A DNA stretch of 42,545 nucleotides, from positions 1 to 42,545 of the forward strand of contig SXRF01000081.1 in the NCBI GenBank assembly GCA_005792635.1, read 5' to 3'. Made by a program: the position numbers and the translations under genes. Positions 8,561-17,429 of the stretch are shown piece after piece. This stretch comes from Rickettsiales bacterium (GTDB lineage Bacteria; Pseudomonadota; Alphaproteobacteria; Rickettsiales; SXRF01). A model generated the notes under the pieces. The model was not told the DNA's origin. It saw only the letters and a list, made by a program, of their open reading frames with translations, and searched no databases. Every line of letters begins with the position of its first letter. Positions within the stretch are counted from its first letter, which is position 1.

Positions 8561-9949
8561 TTATATATGCACCGCGCGACCCAGCACGGCGAGGGCGGCT
8601 TCTTTCACCGCTTCATTGAGCGTTGGGTGGGCGTGGCAGGTGCGGAATAAATCCTCGCTACTGCCGCCAAATTCCATGATGGTCACGGCTTCGGCAATCA
8701 GCGTTCCCGCATGTGGGCCGATGATATGCACGCCAAGCACGCGGTCAGTTTTTTCGCAGGCGATGATTTTCACAAGACCGTCCGTCTGCCCGACTGCGCG
8801 ACCGCGGCTATTTGCCATAAACGGAAATTTGCCGACCCTGTATGCAACGCCCGCGGCTTTGATTTCTTCCTCGGTTTTGCCGACGCTCGCCACCTCTGGC
8901 CATGTGTAGACCACGCTCGGCACGAGGTTGTAATCAAGATGCGGCTTCTGCCCCGCCATGCCTTCCACCGCGGCGACGCCGTCTTCCTCCGCCTTGTGCG
9001 CGAGCATTGGCCCTGCTATCAAATCGCCAATTGCGTATATGCCTTTGACACTCGTTTCAAAATGGCTGTCCACCGCCACGCGCCCGCGGTTATCCAGCGC
9101 AACGCCAAGTTTCTCCAAGCCCAAGCCGTCCGTATATGGCTTGCGTCCGATGGAAACCAGCACGACATCACCCTCTAGCTTGGTCGCTGCGCCACCTTTG
9201 GCTGGTTCGATGGTGAGCGTCACCGTTTTGCCCTTGCTCTCCGCGCCCGTCACCTTGCTGCCGAGCATGAAGTTCACGCCTTGTTTTTCCATAATGCGTT
9301 GGAATTGCTTGGCGATTTCCGCGTCCATCGCGCCGCCGATTGCGTCCAAAAATTCCACCACTGTCACCTTCGCGCCGAGCCTGCGCCACACTGAGCCAAG
9401 CTCCAGCCCAATCACCCCGCCGCCAACAACTATCAAATGGTTCGGCACTTTTTCCAGCGCGAGAGCACCTGTGGACGAAACGATTTTTTTCTCGTCAATC
9501 TCCACATTCGGAAGGCGCATAATATCCGAGCCAGTCGCCAGCAAAATGCGCTTGGTGGTTAGCGTTTCTTTGCCGTTCACCACAACTTCGCTCGCGGATT
9601 TAACCGCGCCAGTGCCGATGATGTAGGTGACTTTATTTTTTTTGAACAAGCCCTCAATACCCTTGGTAAGATCCAGCACCACCTTGTCCTTGCGGGCGAG
9701 CATGGTTGCAAGGTCTAGCTCTACCTTTGCCTTGATGCCGTGCGCGGCGAAGTTGTGCTGCGCGTCCTCGTATTTTTCCGAGCTTTCCAGAAGGGCTTTT
9801 GACGGAATACAGCCAACATTCAAGCAAGTTCCGCCAAGGCTTCCGCGCTTTTCCACGCAGGCGACTTTCATGCCCAGTTGCGCTGCTCTAATCGCCGCCA
9901 CATACCCACCTGGCCCACCGCCGATAACTAATAAATCATATTCAGACAT
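8561..9949 (-). CDS. lpdA: Dihydrolipoyl dehydrogenase (E3)
   Basis: YDLLVIGGGPGGYVAAIRAAQLGMKVACVEKRGSLGGTCLNVGCIPSKALL: FAD site and redox-active CxxxxC; full length. Confidence 0.97.
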   Translation of the reverse strand: MSEYDLLVIGGGPGGYVAAIRAAQLGMKVACVEKRGSLGGTCLNVGCIPSKALLESSEKYEDAQHNFAAHGIKAKVELDLATMLARKDKVVLDLTKGIEGLFKKNKVTYIIGTGAVKSASEVVVNGKETLTTKRILLATGSDIMRLPNVEIDEKKIVSSTGALALEKVPNHLIVVGGGVIGLELGSVWRRLGAKVTVVEFLDAIGGAMDAEIAKQFQRIMEKQGVNFMLGSKVTGAESKGKTVTLTIEPAKGGAATKLEGDVVLVSIGRKPYTDGLGLEKLGVALDNRGRVAVDSHFETSVKGIYAIGDLIAGPMLAHKAEEDGVAAVEGMAGQKPHLDYNLVPSVVYTWPEVASVGKTEEEIKAAGVAYRVGKFPFMANSRGRAVGQTDGLVKIIACEKTDRVLGVHIIGPHAGTLIAEAVTIMEFGGSSEDLFRTCHAHPTLNEAVKEAALAVLGRAVHI

Positions 9950-9982
9950 TTTTTTTGTTCCTGTTTCCTTAAAAAATTATAT

Positions 9983-10753
9983 TTATTTTTTTCGCACTAA
10001 ATTTGGAAAATAAAAGCTAAAAGTGAACACATAGTCCACAATAGAATTTAGTATAAATAAAAACTGCAATATTGTTATGTAAAGCCATATATTAGTGCCA
10101 TTATTTGCATATAGAATGAACAAAACCAATATTGCAACTAAGCCAAAAATACTGTTATTCGCCGCCCATATTCCAACTGCGTAATTTTCATGTTTTTTTG
10201 TGTACTCGTCAATTGCACCTGCGCCATAATGCCATTTATTTTTCCACAACCACAACGCATTTACGATTAAAAATACTGTTACTACTACTGAATATTGCAT
10301 AGGATTTACAATAGATATTGACATAAAAATAAAAATTATGCTGTGCGATACAAGCAAAATTGCATCTATACAAACTTTGTATGGGCTATACTTACTTGCT
10401 ACATATTGCAAGCCTTTGGTTTTTATGTCTTCCTTGTACCAAATATCAAGCATACGCGTATCACCAAGGAATATCCTTGAAAATATTAGCGTAAAAGAAA
10501 CATAGCATAATGTATGAGCCAATGATGAAATTGAAAATAGCTGGCTTATTTCATTTGTTGAAAAATATTTTTCAAGCTTGGTCAAAACAGCCTCTGCAAA
10601 AACCCTCGTGGTTTGTGCGAAGGTGGTAACCATAATTATTTGCCAAAACCATTTTAAGCTGGAATGCAAATTGTCGAACACAAGCTTGAAGCGTTCTTGC
10701 TCTTTTTCGTTTAGAATAATACAATATTCCTCGCTCATATTCATATATCTCAA
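9983..10753 (-). CDS. Multi-pass membrane protein of unknown function
   Basis: 256 aa with several hydrophobic segments (IDAILLVSHSIIFIFMSISIV, YSVVVTVFLIVNALWLW, FGLVAILVLFILYA, WLYITILQFLFILNSIV); AT-rich; no family recognised. Confidence 0.6.
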   Translation of the reverse strand: MRYMNMSEEYCIILNEKEQERFKLVFDNLHSSLKWFWQIIMVTTFAQTTRVFAEAVLTKLEKYFSTNEISQLFSISSLAHTLCYVSFTLIFSRIFLGDTRMLDIWYKEDIKTKGLQYVASKYSPYKVCIDAILLVSHSIIFIFMSISIVNPMQYSVVVTVFLIVNALWLWKNKWHYGAGAIDEYTKKHENYAVGIWAANNSIFGLVAILVLFILYANNGTNIWLYITILQFLFILNSIVDYVFTFSFYFPNLVRKK

Positions 10754-10850
10754 ATTCGATATTTGTTGCTACAGATATTTATTGCTAAATTGCCACACTA
10801 CAGCTTTATAAATATAACTTTATAAAGGAAATTTCAATTGCTATTATTTT

Positions 10851-10940
10851 GTCATCCTGTGAGGAGCTTCGCTCCTGCACAGGATCTCGTGCAACATAAA
10901 AAAGATCCTGCGCTAGTGCTTCCGCACTCCGCAGGATGAC
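10851..10940. repeat. Family B-type palindromic element with divergent centre
   Basis: GTCATCCTGTGAGGAGCTTCGCTCCTGCACAGGATC...GATCCTGCGCTAGTGCTTCCGCACTCCGCAGGATGAC. Confidence 0.75.
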
Positions 10941-10952
10941 AGGAGATTTGCT

Positions 10953-11606
10953 ATGAAAAAAACTGTTTTACTATCCACTATATTATCCTTGGTTTCTGGC
11001 GCGGCATTTGCCGAAATGGGGAAGTTAGAAGTTGGCTCAACCAGCATTAAAAATGGCAAGTCAATTCCAACAAAGTTTGCATTCTGCAAGCCAGATGGCA
11101 AAGGTAAGACCGAGCCAGCGGAAAATATCAGCCCAGAAATTCACTGGTCGGGCGCACCAGTTGGCACAAAATCTTTTGCGATTGTCGTGGTTGATCCTGA
11201 TGTTCCCGCGAAGTTTGATGATGCGAATAAGGAAGGTAAAACCATCGCCGAAGATTTTCCAAGGCAGAATTTTTATCATTGGGTTGGGTTTGACATTCCT
11301 GCCAATGTTAGCGCGATCCCTGAAGGGAAGGGGAAGGATGCAAAGCTGGTTTCTAGCTCGGTTAATGATTTTGCCAGCTTTATAAAAGACAAGCCAGCGG
11401 AAACATTCCTTGGTTTTGATGGCTCTTGCCCACCGTTTAATGATGCGCGGTTGCACCATTATCACTTCACGGTTTATGCGCTGGGTACGGATAAGCTTCC
11501 AGCCATCAAAGGTGGCAACGCCGATTATGAAAAAGAAATCCAAAAACACGCAATCGCCAAGGGAGAAATCGTCGGGACTTACAGCAATTTTGTCGTAGCT
11601 AAGTAA
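10953..11606 (+). CDS. YbhB/YbcL family (phosphatidylethanolamine-binding/Raf kinase inhibitor-like) protein with signal peptide
   Basis: Signal peptide MKKTVLLSTILSLVSGAAFA; NISPEIHWSGAPVGTKSFAIVVVDPDVP...FYHWVGFDIPANVSAIPEG...GFDGSCPPFNDARLHHYHFTVYALG. Confidence 0.93.
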   Translation: MKKTVLLSTILSLVSGAAFAEMGKLEVGSTSIKNGKSIPTKFAFCKPDGKGKTEPAENISPEIHWSGAPVGTKSFAIVVVDPDVPAKFDDANKEGKTIAEDFPRQNFYHWVGFDIPANVSAIPEGKGKDAKLVSSSVNDFASFIKDKPAETFLGFDGSCPPFNDARLHHYHFTVYALGTDKLPAIKGGNADYEKEIQKHAIAKGEIVGTYSNFVVAK

Positions 11607-12540
11607 GCCGTCCCTCAATCGCGTTCCATATAACGCGCTCTAGTTGCGTGTCGCTTAGGCGGTTGATGGCGCGAAGACCAGTGGGTGAGGTGATGTTGAT
11701 TTCGGTGAGCCAATCGCCAATTACATCCAACCCCACGAAAATCAAGCCTTTGTCTTTTAGTGGTTGGCGGAGGGATTCGCAAATTTCGCGTTGTTTGGCG
11801 GTTAGCTCTGCTTTCACCGCCTCGCCGCCAATACGCATATTGGCGCGGATTTCGCCGCCCGCAGGGATGCGCCCAATTGCGCCGCCAATTTCGCCATCAA
11901 TCAGCACGATGCGCTTGTCCTCGCTTGCTACTTCGGGCAGGAATTTCTGCGCGATGATTGGTTCGCGGCTTCCCGCAAACAGCATTTCCATCAGCGGCTT
12001 AAAATTATCATCACCAGCTTTAAGATGCAAGATTGACCGCCCACCATAGCCATATAGCGGCTTGAGGATGATGTCTTTATGCTGCGCGTAAAATTCGCCG
12101 ATTTCGCGTTCGTCCGCACTAATGAGCGTTGGCGGCATGAAATCACGCATAAGTGTCGGAAAGATTTTTTCAGGATGGTTGCGTACGCTGGCTGGATCGT
12201 TCACCACTAGAACATCTGGAGAAAGCATTTCCAAAATATAGCTAGTAGTGAGATAGGTCATGTCGAACGGCGGGTCTTGCCGTAGCAACACCACATCCAG
12301 CGAGCGCAAATCCAGCACAAATTCTTCGCCCAGTTCGTAGTAATATTCGTGGGTATCAAAAAACTTGGCGGGCTGTGCGCGGGCGGTAATTTTCCCGTCG
12401 CGGTAGGTCAACTTATCAGGCGTGTAATAAAAAACCTCATGCCCACGGCGACAAGCTTCAAAACCCAGCAGCAGCGTGGAATCGCTGTGTGGATTCAGCG
12501 TGTCCACCTTGTCCATTTGTATCGCAACGCGCAATTTCAT
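11599..12540 (-). CDS. gshB: Glutathione synthetase
   Basis: MKLRVAIQMDKVDTLNPHSDSTLLLGFEACRRGHEVFYYTPDKL...LKPLYGYGGRSILHL...VGLDVIGDWLTEINITSPTGLRAI. Confidence 0.95.
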   Translation of the reverse strand: MKLRVAIQMDKVDTLNPHSDSTLLLGFEACRRGHEVFYYTPDKLTYRDGKITARAQPAKFFDTHEYYYELGEEFVLDLRSLDVVLLRQDPPFDMTYLTTSYILEMLSPDVLVVNDPASVRNHPEKIFPTLMRDFMPPTLISADEREIGEFYAQHKDIILKPLYGYGGRSILHLKAGDDNFKPLMEMLFAGSREPIIAQKFLPEVASEDKRIVLIDGEIGGAIGRIPAGGEIRANMRIGGEAVKAELTAKQREICESLRQPLKDKGLIFVGLDVIGDWLTEINITSPTGLRAINRLSDTQLERVIWNAIEGRLT

Positions 12541-12560
12541 AGCATTAAAATTTCATAGCA

Positions 12561-13157
12561 TTAATTCGGTAAATATCCACGGCGAGGGTCGTCTTTCAGG
12601 CGCACATAGCTAACCACGCGCTGCACATAGCTGGTGGTGCTGGCGACATTGGTGGCGCGGTTTAGCTCGTCTTGGTTTTGCGCGATACCCATCAAATATA
12701 CCACCTGATTTACCGTGATAACCGAATAGTTGATGTTATGAATATTCTTGCCAAACAGAAGGCGAGTGCGGACTTGCGTGCTTATCCAGACATCTTTGGT
12801 ATAGTTCCAGAAGCCAGATTTATCGTTAATCTGTACTTCGTTTATTACTTCCTTCACCCCGTTCACCTGCCACGCCAGCTTCACCGCTTCAATCTGCGAA
12901 TCTGGCTTATCGACATTACCCGTTAGAAGAACGCGCCCTTCCACAGATTTGACTTCCACATTGGTGAGAAGGTCTTTGAAATCCTGCTTGGCATAGAGGT
13001 TTTTAATTTGCAGCAAGATGCTCGCATCGTCAACCGCGCTGCCGACAGAGCGTTCTTGCGCGACGACCACAGCGGCTTCGGTTGCACCGCCAATGACTAG
13101 CGGAACACAGCCTGTGACAGTTGTTAGAATTACAGACAATAAAATAATGGCTCGCAT
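12561..13157 (-). CDS. BON-domain lipoprotein (DolP/YraP-like)
   Basis: Lipobox-type signal MRAIILLSVILTTVTGC, two BON-like repeats (VEVKSVEGRVLLTGNVDKP..., YSVITVNQVVYLMGIAQN); follows yraN. Confidence 0.85.
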   Translation of the reverse strand: MRAIILLSVILTTVTGCVPLVIGGATEAAVVVAQERSVGSAVDDASILLQIKNLYAKQDFKDLLTNVEVKSVEGRVLLTGNVDKPDSQIEAVKLAWQVNGVKEVINEVQINDKSGFWNYTKDVWISTQVRTRLLFGKNIHNINYSVITVNQVVYLMGIAQNQDELNRATNVASTTSYVQRVVSYVRLKDDPRRGYLPN

Positions 13158-13543
13158 TATATCCTCCACGCGTCTTTTAAGTGTTTAGGCAGGCGACCGC
13201 GCACCACCCATATAGCATCAAAACGGATATTAAGATTGTCTAGGGTGGAAAGTCCAGCGATTTTACCATGACCCGCCAATAACCATTCGAGTGCGCCCAT
13301 GATTTTTTTCATTTTCCATGGTGAAATGCTATCCGCGCACTGCGCGAAATTCTTGCGGGCTTTTACCTCCACCACTGCGAGCGTTTTGCCTTTTACTGCC
13401 AGAATATCAATCTCCCCGCGGGCATTTTTATAGCGCATCGCCACCACGCGGTAGCCCTTCAGCCACAAAAAAACCGCGGCTATCCTCTCCGCCGCTATGC
13501 CGAAATTATAGGCTTTTTTCTTTTTGGATGGTGGCATTTTCAA
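13157..13543 (-). CDS. yraN: UPF0102 family protein YraN
   Basis: AAERIAAVFLWLKGYRVVAMRYKNARGEIDILAVKGKTLAVVEVKAR is the YraN nuclease-fold signature; TAATG overlap with the BON gene. Confidence 0.92.
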   Translation of the reverse strand: MKMPPSKKKKAYNFGIAAERIAAVFLWLKGYRVVAMRYKNARGEIDILAVKGKTLAVVEVKARKNFAQCADSISPWKMKKIMGALEWLLAGHGKIAGLSTLDNLNIRFDAIWVVRGRLPKHLKDAWRI

Positions 13544-13567
13544 TATGCTTTTTAGGATTTATTGGTC

Positions 13568-13655
13568 GTCATGCCAGCGTAGGCAGGCATCCATGCCACG
13601 CAACTGGCTATAACGCTTGTGGTTTGGCATGGATACCGCCCTTCGGCGGTATGAC
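13568..13655. repeat. Family A palindromic element, 88 bp
   Basis: GTCATGCCAGCGTAGGCAGGCATCCATGCC...GGCATGGATACCGCCCTTCGGCGGTATGAC. Confidence 0.85.
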
Positions 13656-13729
13656 ATAGAAAATATAGTGCATAGTAAAATACAATGTATTATATTCACT
13701 ATGTTTTTGCAAACATTAAGCGAGTAAAT

Positions 13730-14356
13730 ATGAGCGAATTATTCAGAGAAATAGAAGAAGACATCAAGCGCGAACGCTTTGAGAAATTGTGGAAAAGCTT
13801 TGGCTTTGCTATGGTGTGGGCGAGCATTGCGTTGGTCGCGGCGACGGTGATTTTTGTGCTGTGGCAGAACCATGTGCAATCGGCGGCGGAGGGCAAAACT
13901 AGCCAGTTATTGCGCGGGATAGACCGCTTGCAGCTTGAGGATTATAGCGGTGCAGTGCCGATATTTTCCGCGCTGACCGATGATGACAGCTCGCCATATT
14001 ACGGAATTGCTATGCTCCGCAAAGCGCAGGCGCAGGAACTAAGCGGTGACAAAGAAGGGGCGCAGAAAACCTACTCTGCGCTGTCTACCAAAACTTCCGA
14101 ATTTGCAGGGCTTGCCGCGCTGAAATTGGACGGCAGTATGTCGGTGGCGAAGGATTCACCGTTTTATTACACATCGGCGGAATATAAGGCTTGGGGGCTG
14201 CTGTCTAGCGGCAAAAAAGCGGAAGCGGCGGCGGCTTTTTCTGAGCTGGCAAGTGATAAAAATTCTCCGCAAACTCTGGCTGACAGGGCAAAAGAGGTTT
14301 TGCGAACGATTGCTCCCGAAAAACCAAAAAATGGAAAACAGGATGAAAATGAATAA
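13730..14356 (+). CDS. YfgM-like tetratricopeptide membrane protein
   Basis: MSELFREIEEDIKRERFEKLWKSFGFAMVWASIALVAATVIFVLWQ (one TM helix) plus TPR region; upstream of bamB-der as in other proteobacteria. Confidence 0.8.
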   Translation: MSELFREIEEDIKRERFEKLWKSFGFAMVWASIALVAATVIFVLWQNHVQSAAEGKTSQLLRGIDRLQLEDYSGAVPIFSALTDDDSSPYYGIAMLRKAQAQELSGDKEGAQKTYSALSTKTSEFAGLAALKLDGSMSVAKDSPFYYTSAEYKAWGLLSSGKKAEAAAAFSELASDKNSPQTLADRAKEVLRTIAPEKPKNGKQDENE

Positions 14357-15686
14357 GAATATTATCTCATGCATCGCTATTTCGGCTTTGCTTACTTCTT
14401 GCAGCTATCTTCCGACATGGATGGGTGGGCGCGTTGATGAAAAGCCAAAACTTGTTGGCGAACGCTTTTCCGCACTCCCGATTACGGGGCAGGCACAGCC
14501 TGATGATAGCCTGAAAAGCTCGCCTGTGCGCCTTCCTGCGCCTGCTGCCAATGCTGATTGGGTGCAGCCGACTAGCTTATTCACGGCGGCAACGGGTAAT
14601 CTCGCGGGCGGCGAATTCAATAGCAAAACTTCGGCGACGGCTGGCGATGGCAATGATTTTGAAAGCTCGCTGATTGCAACCCCTATAGTGGCGGGTGGTG
14701 TGGTCTATGCCATGGACGCAAGCGGCATAATTTCCGCGCATGATGCGTCGAATGTCGCCAGTGTGCGCTGGAAAGCGACGGATATTGCCGATACGCATGG
14801 GCATGATGTTTTTGGTGGCGGGCTATCGTTTGACGCGGGCGTGGTCTACGCCGTGGCGGGACATGGGAAAGTTGCGGCGTTTGATGCGGCAAGCGGCAAG
14901 CTGTTATGGGCGAAGGATTTCACCACGCCGATGCGGGCTGCACCAAGAATTTCTGGCGATCGCCTGATTGTGGTGACGATGGATAGCCAGACTTACGCGC
15001 TTTCCGCCAAAACTGGCGATATACTCTGGGATCACCGCGGGATTAACGAAACTGCTGGTGTGATGAATAATGTTTCGCCGACTATCGTTGGCGGCAGTGT
15101 CATCGTGCCGTATGCTTCTGGCGAGCTATTCGCGCTCAATTTGGCGGATGGCAGCCCGCAGTGGAGCGACACTTTGCTGCAAAGCAAGGGGGGGGCGCAG
15201 GGTTCGGGCGCGTTCACGGGCATTGGCGGCGACCCGATTATTGACGGCAATATCGCCATTGCCACCAGTACAAACGGCGTGACGGCGGCAATAAATATGG
15301 CAACTGGGCAGCGCGTTTGGCAACAGGCGATTGCTTCTATGAACACGCCGTGGCTGGCTGGTGATGAGCTGTTCTTGCTAACGGCGGATAATGTGTTGGT
15401 GGATATGGTGAAATATAGCGGCAAAATCCGCTGGGCAACGCAGCTTGAAAGCTTCATAGACAAGGAGCGCAAACTAAAGCCCATTAGCTGGAAAGGCGCG
15501 GTGTTGGTGGCGGATAAGTTGCTGCTGACTAACTCGCAGGGCGAAATTGTTTTTGTGTCGGCGGCGGACGGAAAAATCGTAAAAACTATGGATAGCCCAA
15601 GCAAAATAACCAGCGCACCCGTGGTCGCGGGCGGGCGGTTGTATCTGGTTGGCAGTGACGCAACGCTTTATTGTTTATACCCATAA
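14343..15686 (+). CDS. bamB: Outer membrane assembly lipoprotein BamB-like (PQQ beta-propeller)
   Basis: Lipoprotein signal (IISCIAISALLTSCSYLPTWMGG) and repeated propeller blades (GKLLWAKDFTTPMRAAP, GDILWDHRG, GQRVWQQ, GKIRWATQLE). Confidence 0.88.
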   Translation: MKMNKNIISCIAISALLTSCSYLPTWMGGRVDEKPKLVGERFSALPITGQAQPDDSLKSSPVRLPAPAANADWVQPTSLFTAATGNLAGGEFNSKTSATAGDGNDFESSLIATPIVAGGVVYAMDASGIISAHDASNVASVRWKATDIADTHGHDVFGGGLSFDAGVVYAVAGHGKVAAFDAASGKLLWAKDFTTPMRAAPRISGDRLIVVTMDSQTYALSAKTGDILWDHRGINETAGVMNNVSPTIVGGSVIVPYASGELFALNLADGSPQWSDTLLQSKGGAQGSGAFTGIGGDPIIDGNIAIATSTNGVTAAINMATGQRVWQQAIASMNTPWLAGDELFLLTADNVLVDMVKYSGKIRWATQLESFIDKERKLKPISWKGAVLVADKLLLTNSQGEIVFVSAADGKIVKTMDSPSKITSAPVVAGGRLYLVGSDATLYCLYP

Positions 15687-15815
15687 ATTCTACTATACCT
15701 TGCTGCAAACAGCTATTTCCTGCGCTTCCGCTGCTCATGTACTTAGTGTACACTGCGCTGCGGTTCTCGGAAATAACTGTTTTCGCTACGGTCTAGCGAA
15801 TTTCTGAATATAAAC
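15673..15815. repeat. Family C long palindromic hairpin, copy 1 (143 bp)
   Basis: Arms GTTTATACCCATAAATTC / GAATTTCTGAATATAAAC (15/18 complementary), core CTCATGTACTTAGTGTACACTGCGCTGCGGTTCTCGG; left arm includes the bamB stop codon (15684-15686). Confidence 0.85.
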
Positions 15816-15847
15816 TAGTCAATAACTAAATAAAAAAGTAGAAAAAT

Positions 15848-17212
15848 ATGACATTTACCGTTGTTGTTGCTGGTCGCCCGAATGTGGGAAAGTCCACTAT
15901 TTTCAATCGCTTAACTGGCAAGCGCCACGCGCTGGTGGACGATATGCCGGGGGTGACGCGGGATCGGCGCGAGGGTGAGGCTAGCCTTGGCGGCATGGAA
16001 TTCACCATCATTGACACCGCAGGGCTGGAGGACGCGAAGGAAGGCAGCCTCGCCGCCCGCATGACTTTGCAAACCGAAAAAGCCATTGAGGAAGCGGATG
16101 TGACGCTGCTGGTGGTGGATGGTCGGTCGGGGATAACGCCGATTGACGAGCATTTTGCCCAGCTAATCCGTAAGAAATATGGCGCGAAGAAACGCGGCAA
16201 AATTATTCTAGTAGTCAATAAATGCGAAGGGGGCAGGGCGAGCAACACGATTACCGACGCTTACCGCCTTGGTTTTGGCGAGCCTGTGGCGATTTCCGCC
16301 GAACATGGCGAGGGGCTGACGGAATTATATGACGCGCTCGCGCCGTTTAGTAAGTTTGATAACCATGAGGAAGCAAGCGAAGTTGAAGATATAAACACGC
16401 CGATGCAAATCGCCATTGTTGGTCGCCCGAATGTGGGTAAATCAACGCTGGTGAATAAAATTTTGGGTGCGGAGCGGGTGCTGACTGGCCCAGAGGCGGG
16501 GATAACGCGTGATGCGATTTCCATTGATTTTGAGTTTGACGGAAAACCGATAAAACTGGTGGATACGGCGGGGATGCGCCGCAAAAGCAATGTCACCGAG
16601 AAGGTGGAAAAGCTGGCGGTGGCGGATACGCTTCGCGCTGTGCAATACGCGCATGTGGTGATTTTGGTGATTGACGCGCAAGCACCGATGGAAAAACAGG
16701 AAAATAACATTGCCGCCCTTGTGGAGCAAGAGGGCAGGGCGATGGTGCTTGCCATCAATAAATGGGACACGGTGGGCGATAAGCCCGCGTATCTTAAAGC
16801 CATCAATGAGATTTTGGAGAAAACCCTGCCGCAGCTAAAGGGCGTTGCGGTTGTGCCGATTTCTGGGCAGACGGGGTTTAATGTTGATAGGCTGCTGAAA
16901 ACTTGTTTTTCGATGTATGGCGTGTGGAACAAGGAAATTGGCACGGGTGCGCTTAATCGCTGGCTGGAGTCCGCGCTGGAAATTCACGCGCCACCGCTGG
17001 TGCATTCGCGGCGTATCAAAATCCGCTATATGACGCAGAAATCCGCGCGTCCGCCGAGCTTTATTTTATTTTCCAACACTAGCGACATTCCCGATAGCTA
17101 TATCCGCTATTTGACCAATAGTATGCGCGATTTTTTTGCCCTAGGCGGCGTGCCTATCCGTATGCGGATTAAGAAAAATAAAAATCCTTACGCGGAGGTG
17201 GAGGAGGGGTGA
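15848..17212 (+). CDS. der: Ribosome biogenesis GTPase Der (EngA)
   Basis: Two G domains with GRPNVGKST twice, DTAG twice, NKCE/NKWD; C-terminal KH-like domain. Confidence 0.97.
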   Translation: MTFTVVVAGRPNVGKSTIFNRLTGKRHALVDDMPGVTRDRREGEASLGGMEFTIIDTAGLEDAKEGSLAARMTLQTEKAIEEADVTLLVVDGRSGITPIDEHFAQLIRKKYGAKKRGKIILVVNKCEGGRASNTITDAYRLGFGEPVAISAEHGEGLTELYDALAPFSKFDNHEEASEVEDINTPMQIAIVGRPNVGKSTLVNKILGAERVLTGPEAGITRDAISIDFEFDGKPIKLVDTAGMRRKSNVTEKVEKLAVADTLRAVQYAHVVILVIDAQAPMEKQENNIAALVEQEGRAMVLAINKWDTVGDKPAYLKAINEILEKTLPQLKGVAVVPISGQTGFNVDRLLKTCFSMYGVWNKEIGTGALNRWLESALEIHAPPLVHSRRIKIRYMTQKSARPPSFILFSNTSDIPDSYIRYLTNSMRDFFALGGVPIRMRIKKNKNPYAEVEEG

Positions 17213-17257
17213 TTAGATCGTTGGATTATCGGATGATTAGATTTAAGAAAAATATTA

Positions 17258-17420
17258 TAGCCATTAATAGTTAGCGTTATCGTCATTCCGCCCCCGTTCT
17301 TCAACGGGGCAGGCTGTGGGCGGAATCTATGCCTGCAACTAGCTATAACGCTTGTGGTTAGGCATGGATGCCAGCCTTCGCTGGCATGACAAAGTGCTGC
17401 TAACTATTCGTTAGTGGCTA
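17258..17420. repeat. Family A element with extended arms (core 17282-17390)
   Basis: TAGCCATTAATAGTTAGCG...GTCATTCCGCC...CTGGCATGAC...GCTAACTATTCGTTAGTGGCTA; near reverse complement of 8048-8194. Confidence 0.85.
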
Positions 17421-17429
17421 ATAATCCAA

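Noticed and set aside
8958-9626. 222-codon plus-strand ORF
   Set aside because: Lies fully antisense to lpdA, whose protein is conserved; low-complexity Ser/Pro/Thr translation typical of a shadow ORF.
13318-13659. 113-codon plus-strand ORF ending ...GLAWIPPFGGMT
   Set aside because: Antisense to yraN and running through a family A repeat; the C-terminus is simply repeat translation.
15032-15604. 190-codon minus-strand ORF
   Set aside because: Antisense to bamB, consistent with codon-bias shadow.
16261-16944. 227-codon minus-strand ORF
   Set aside because: Antisense to der; Ser/Thr-rich shadow translation, no recognisable domain or SD.
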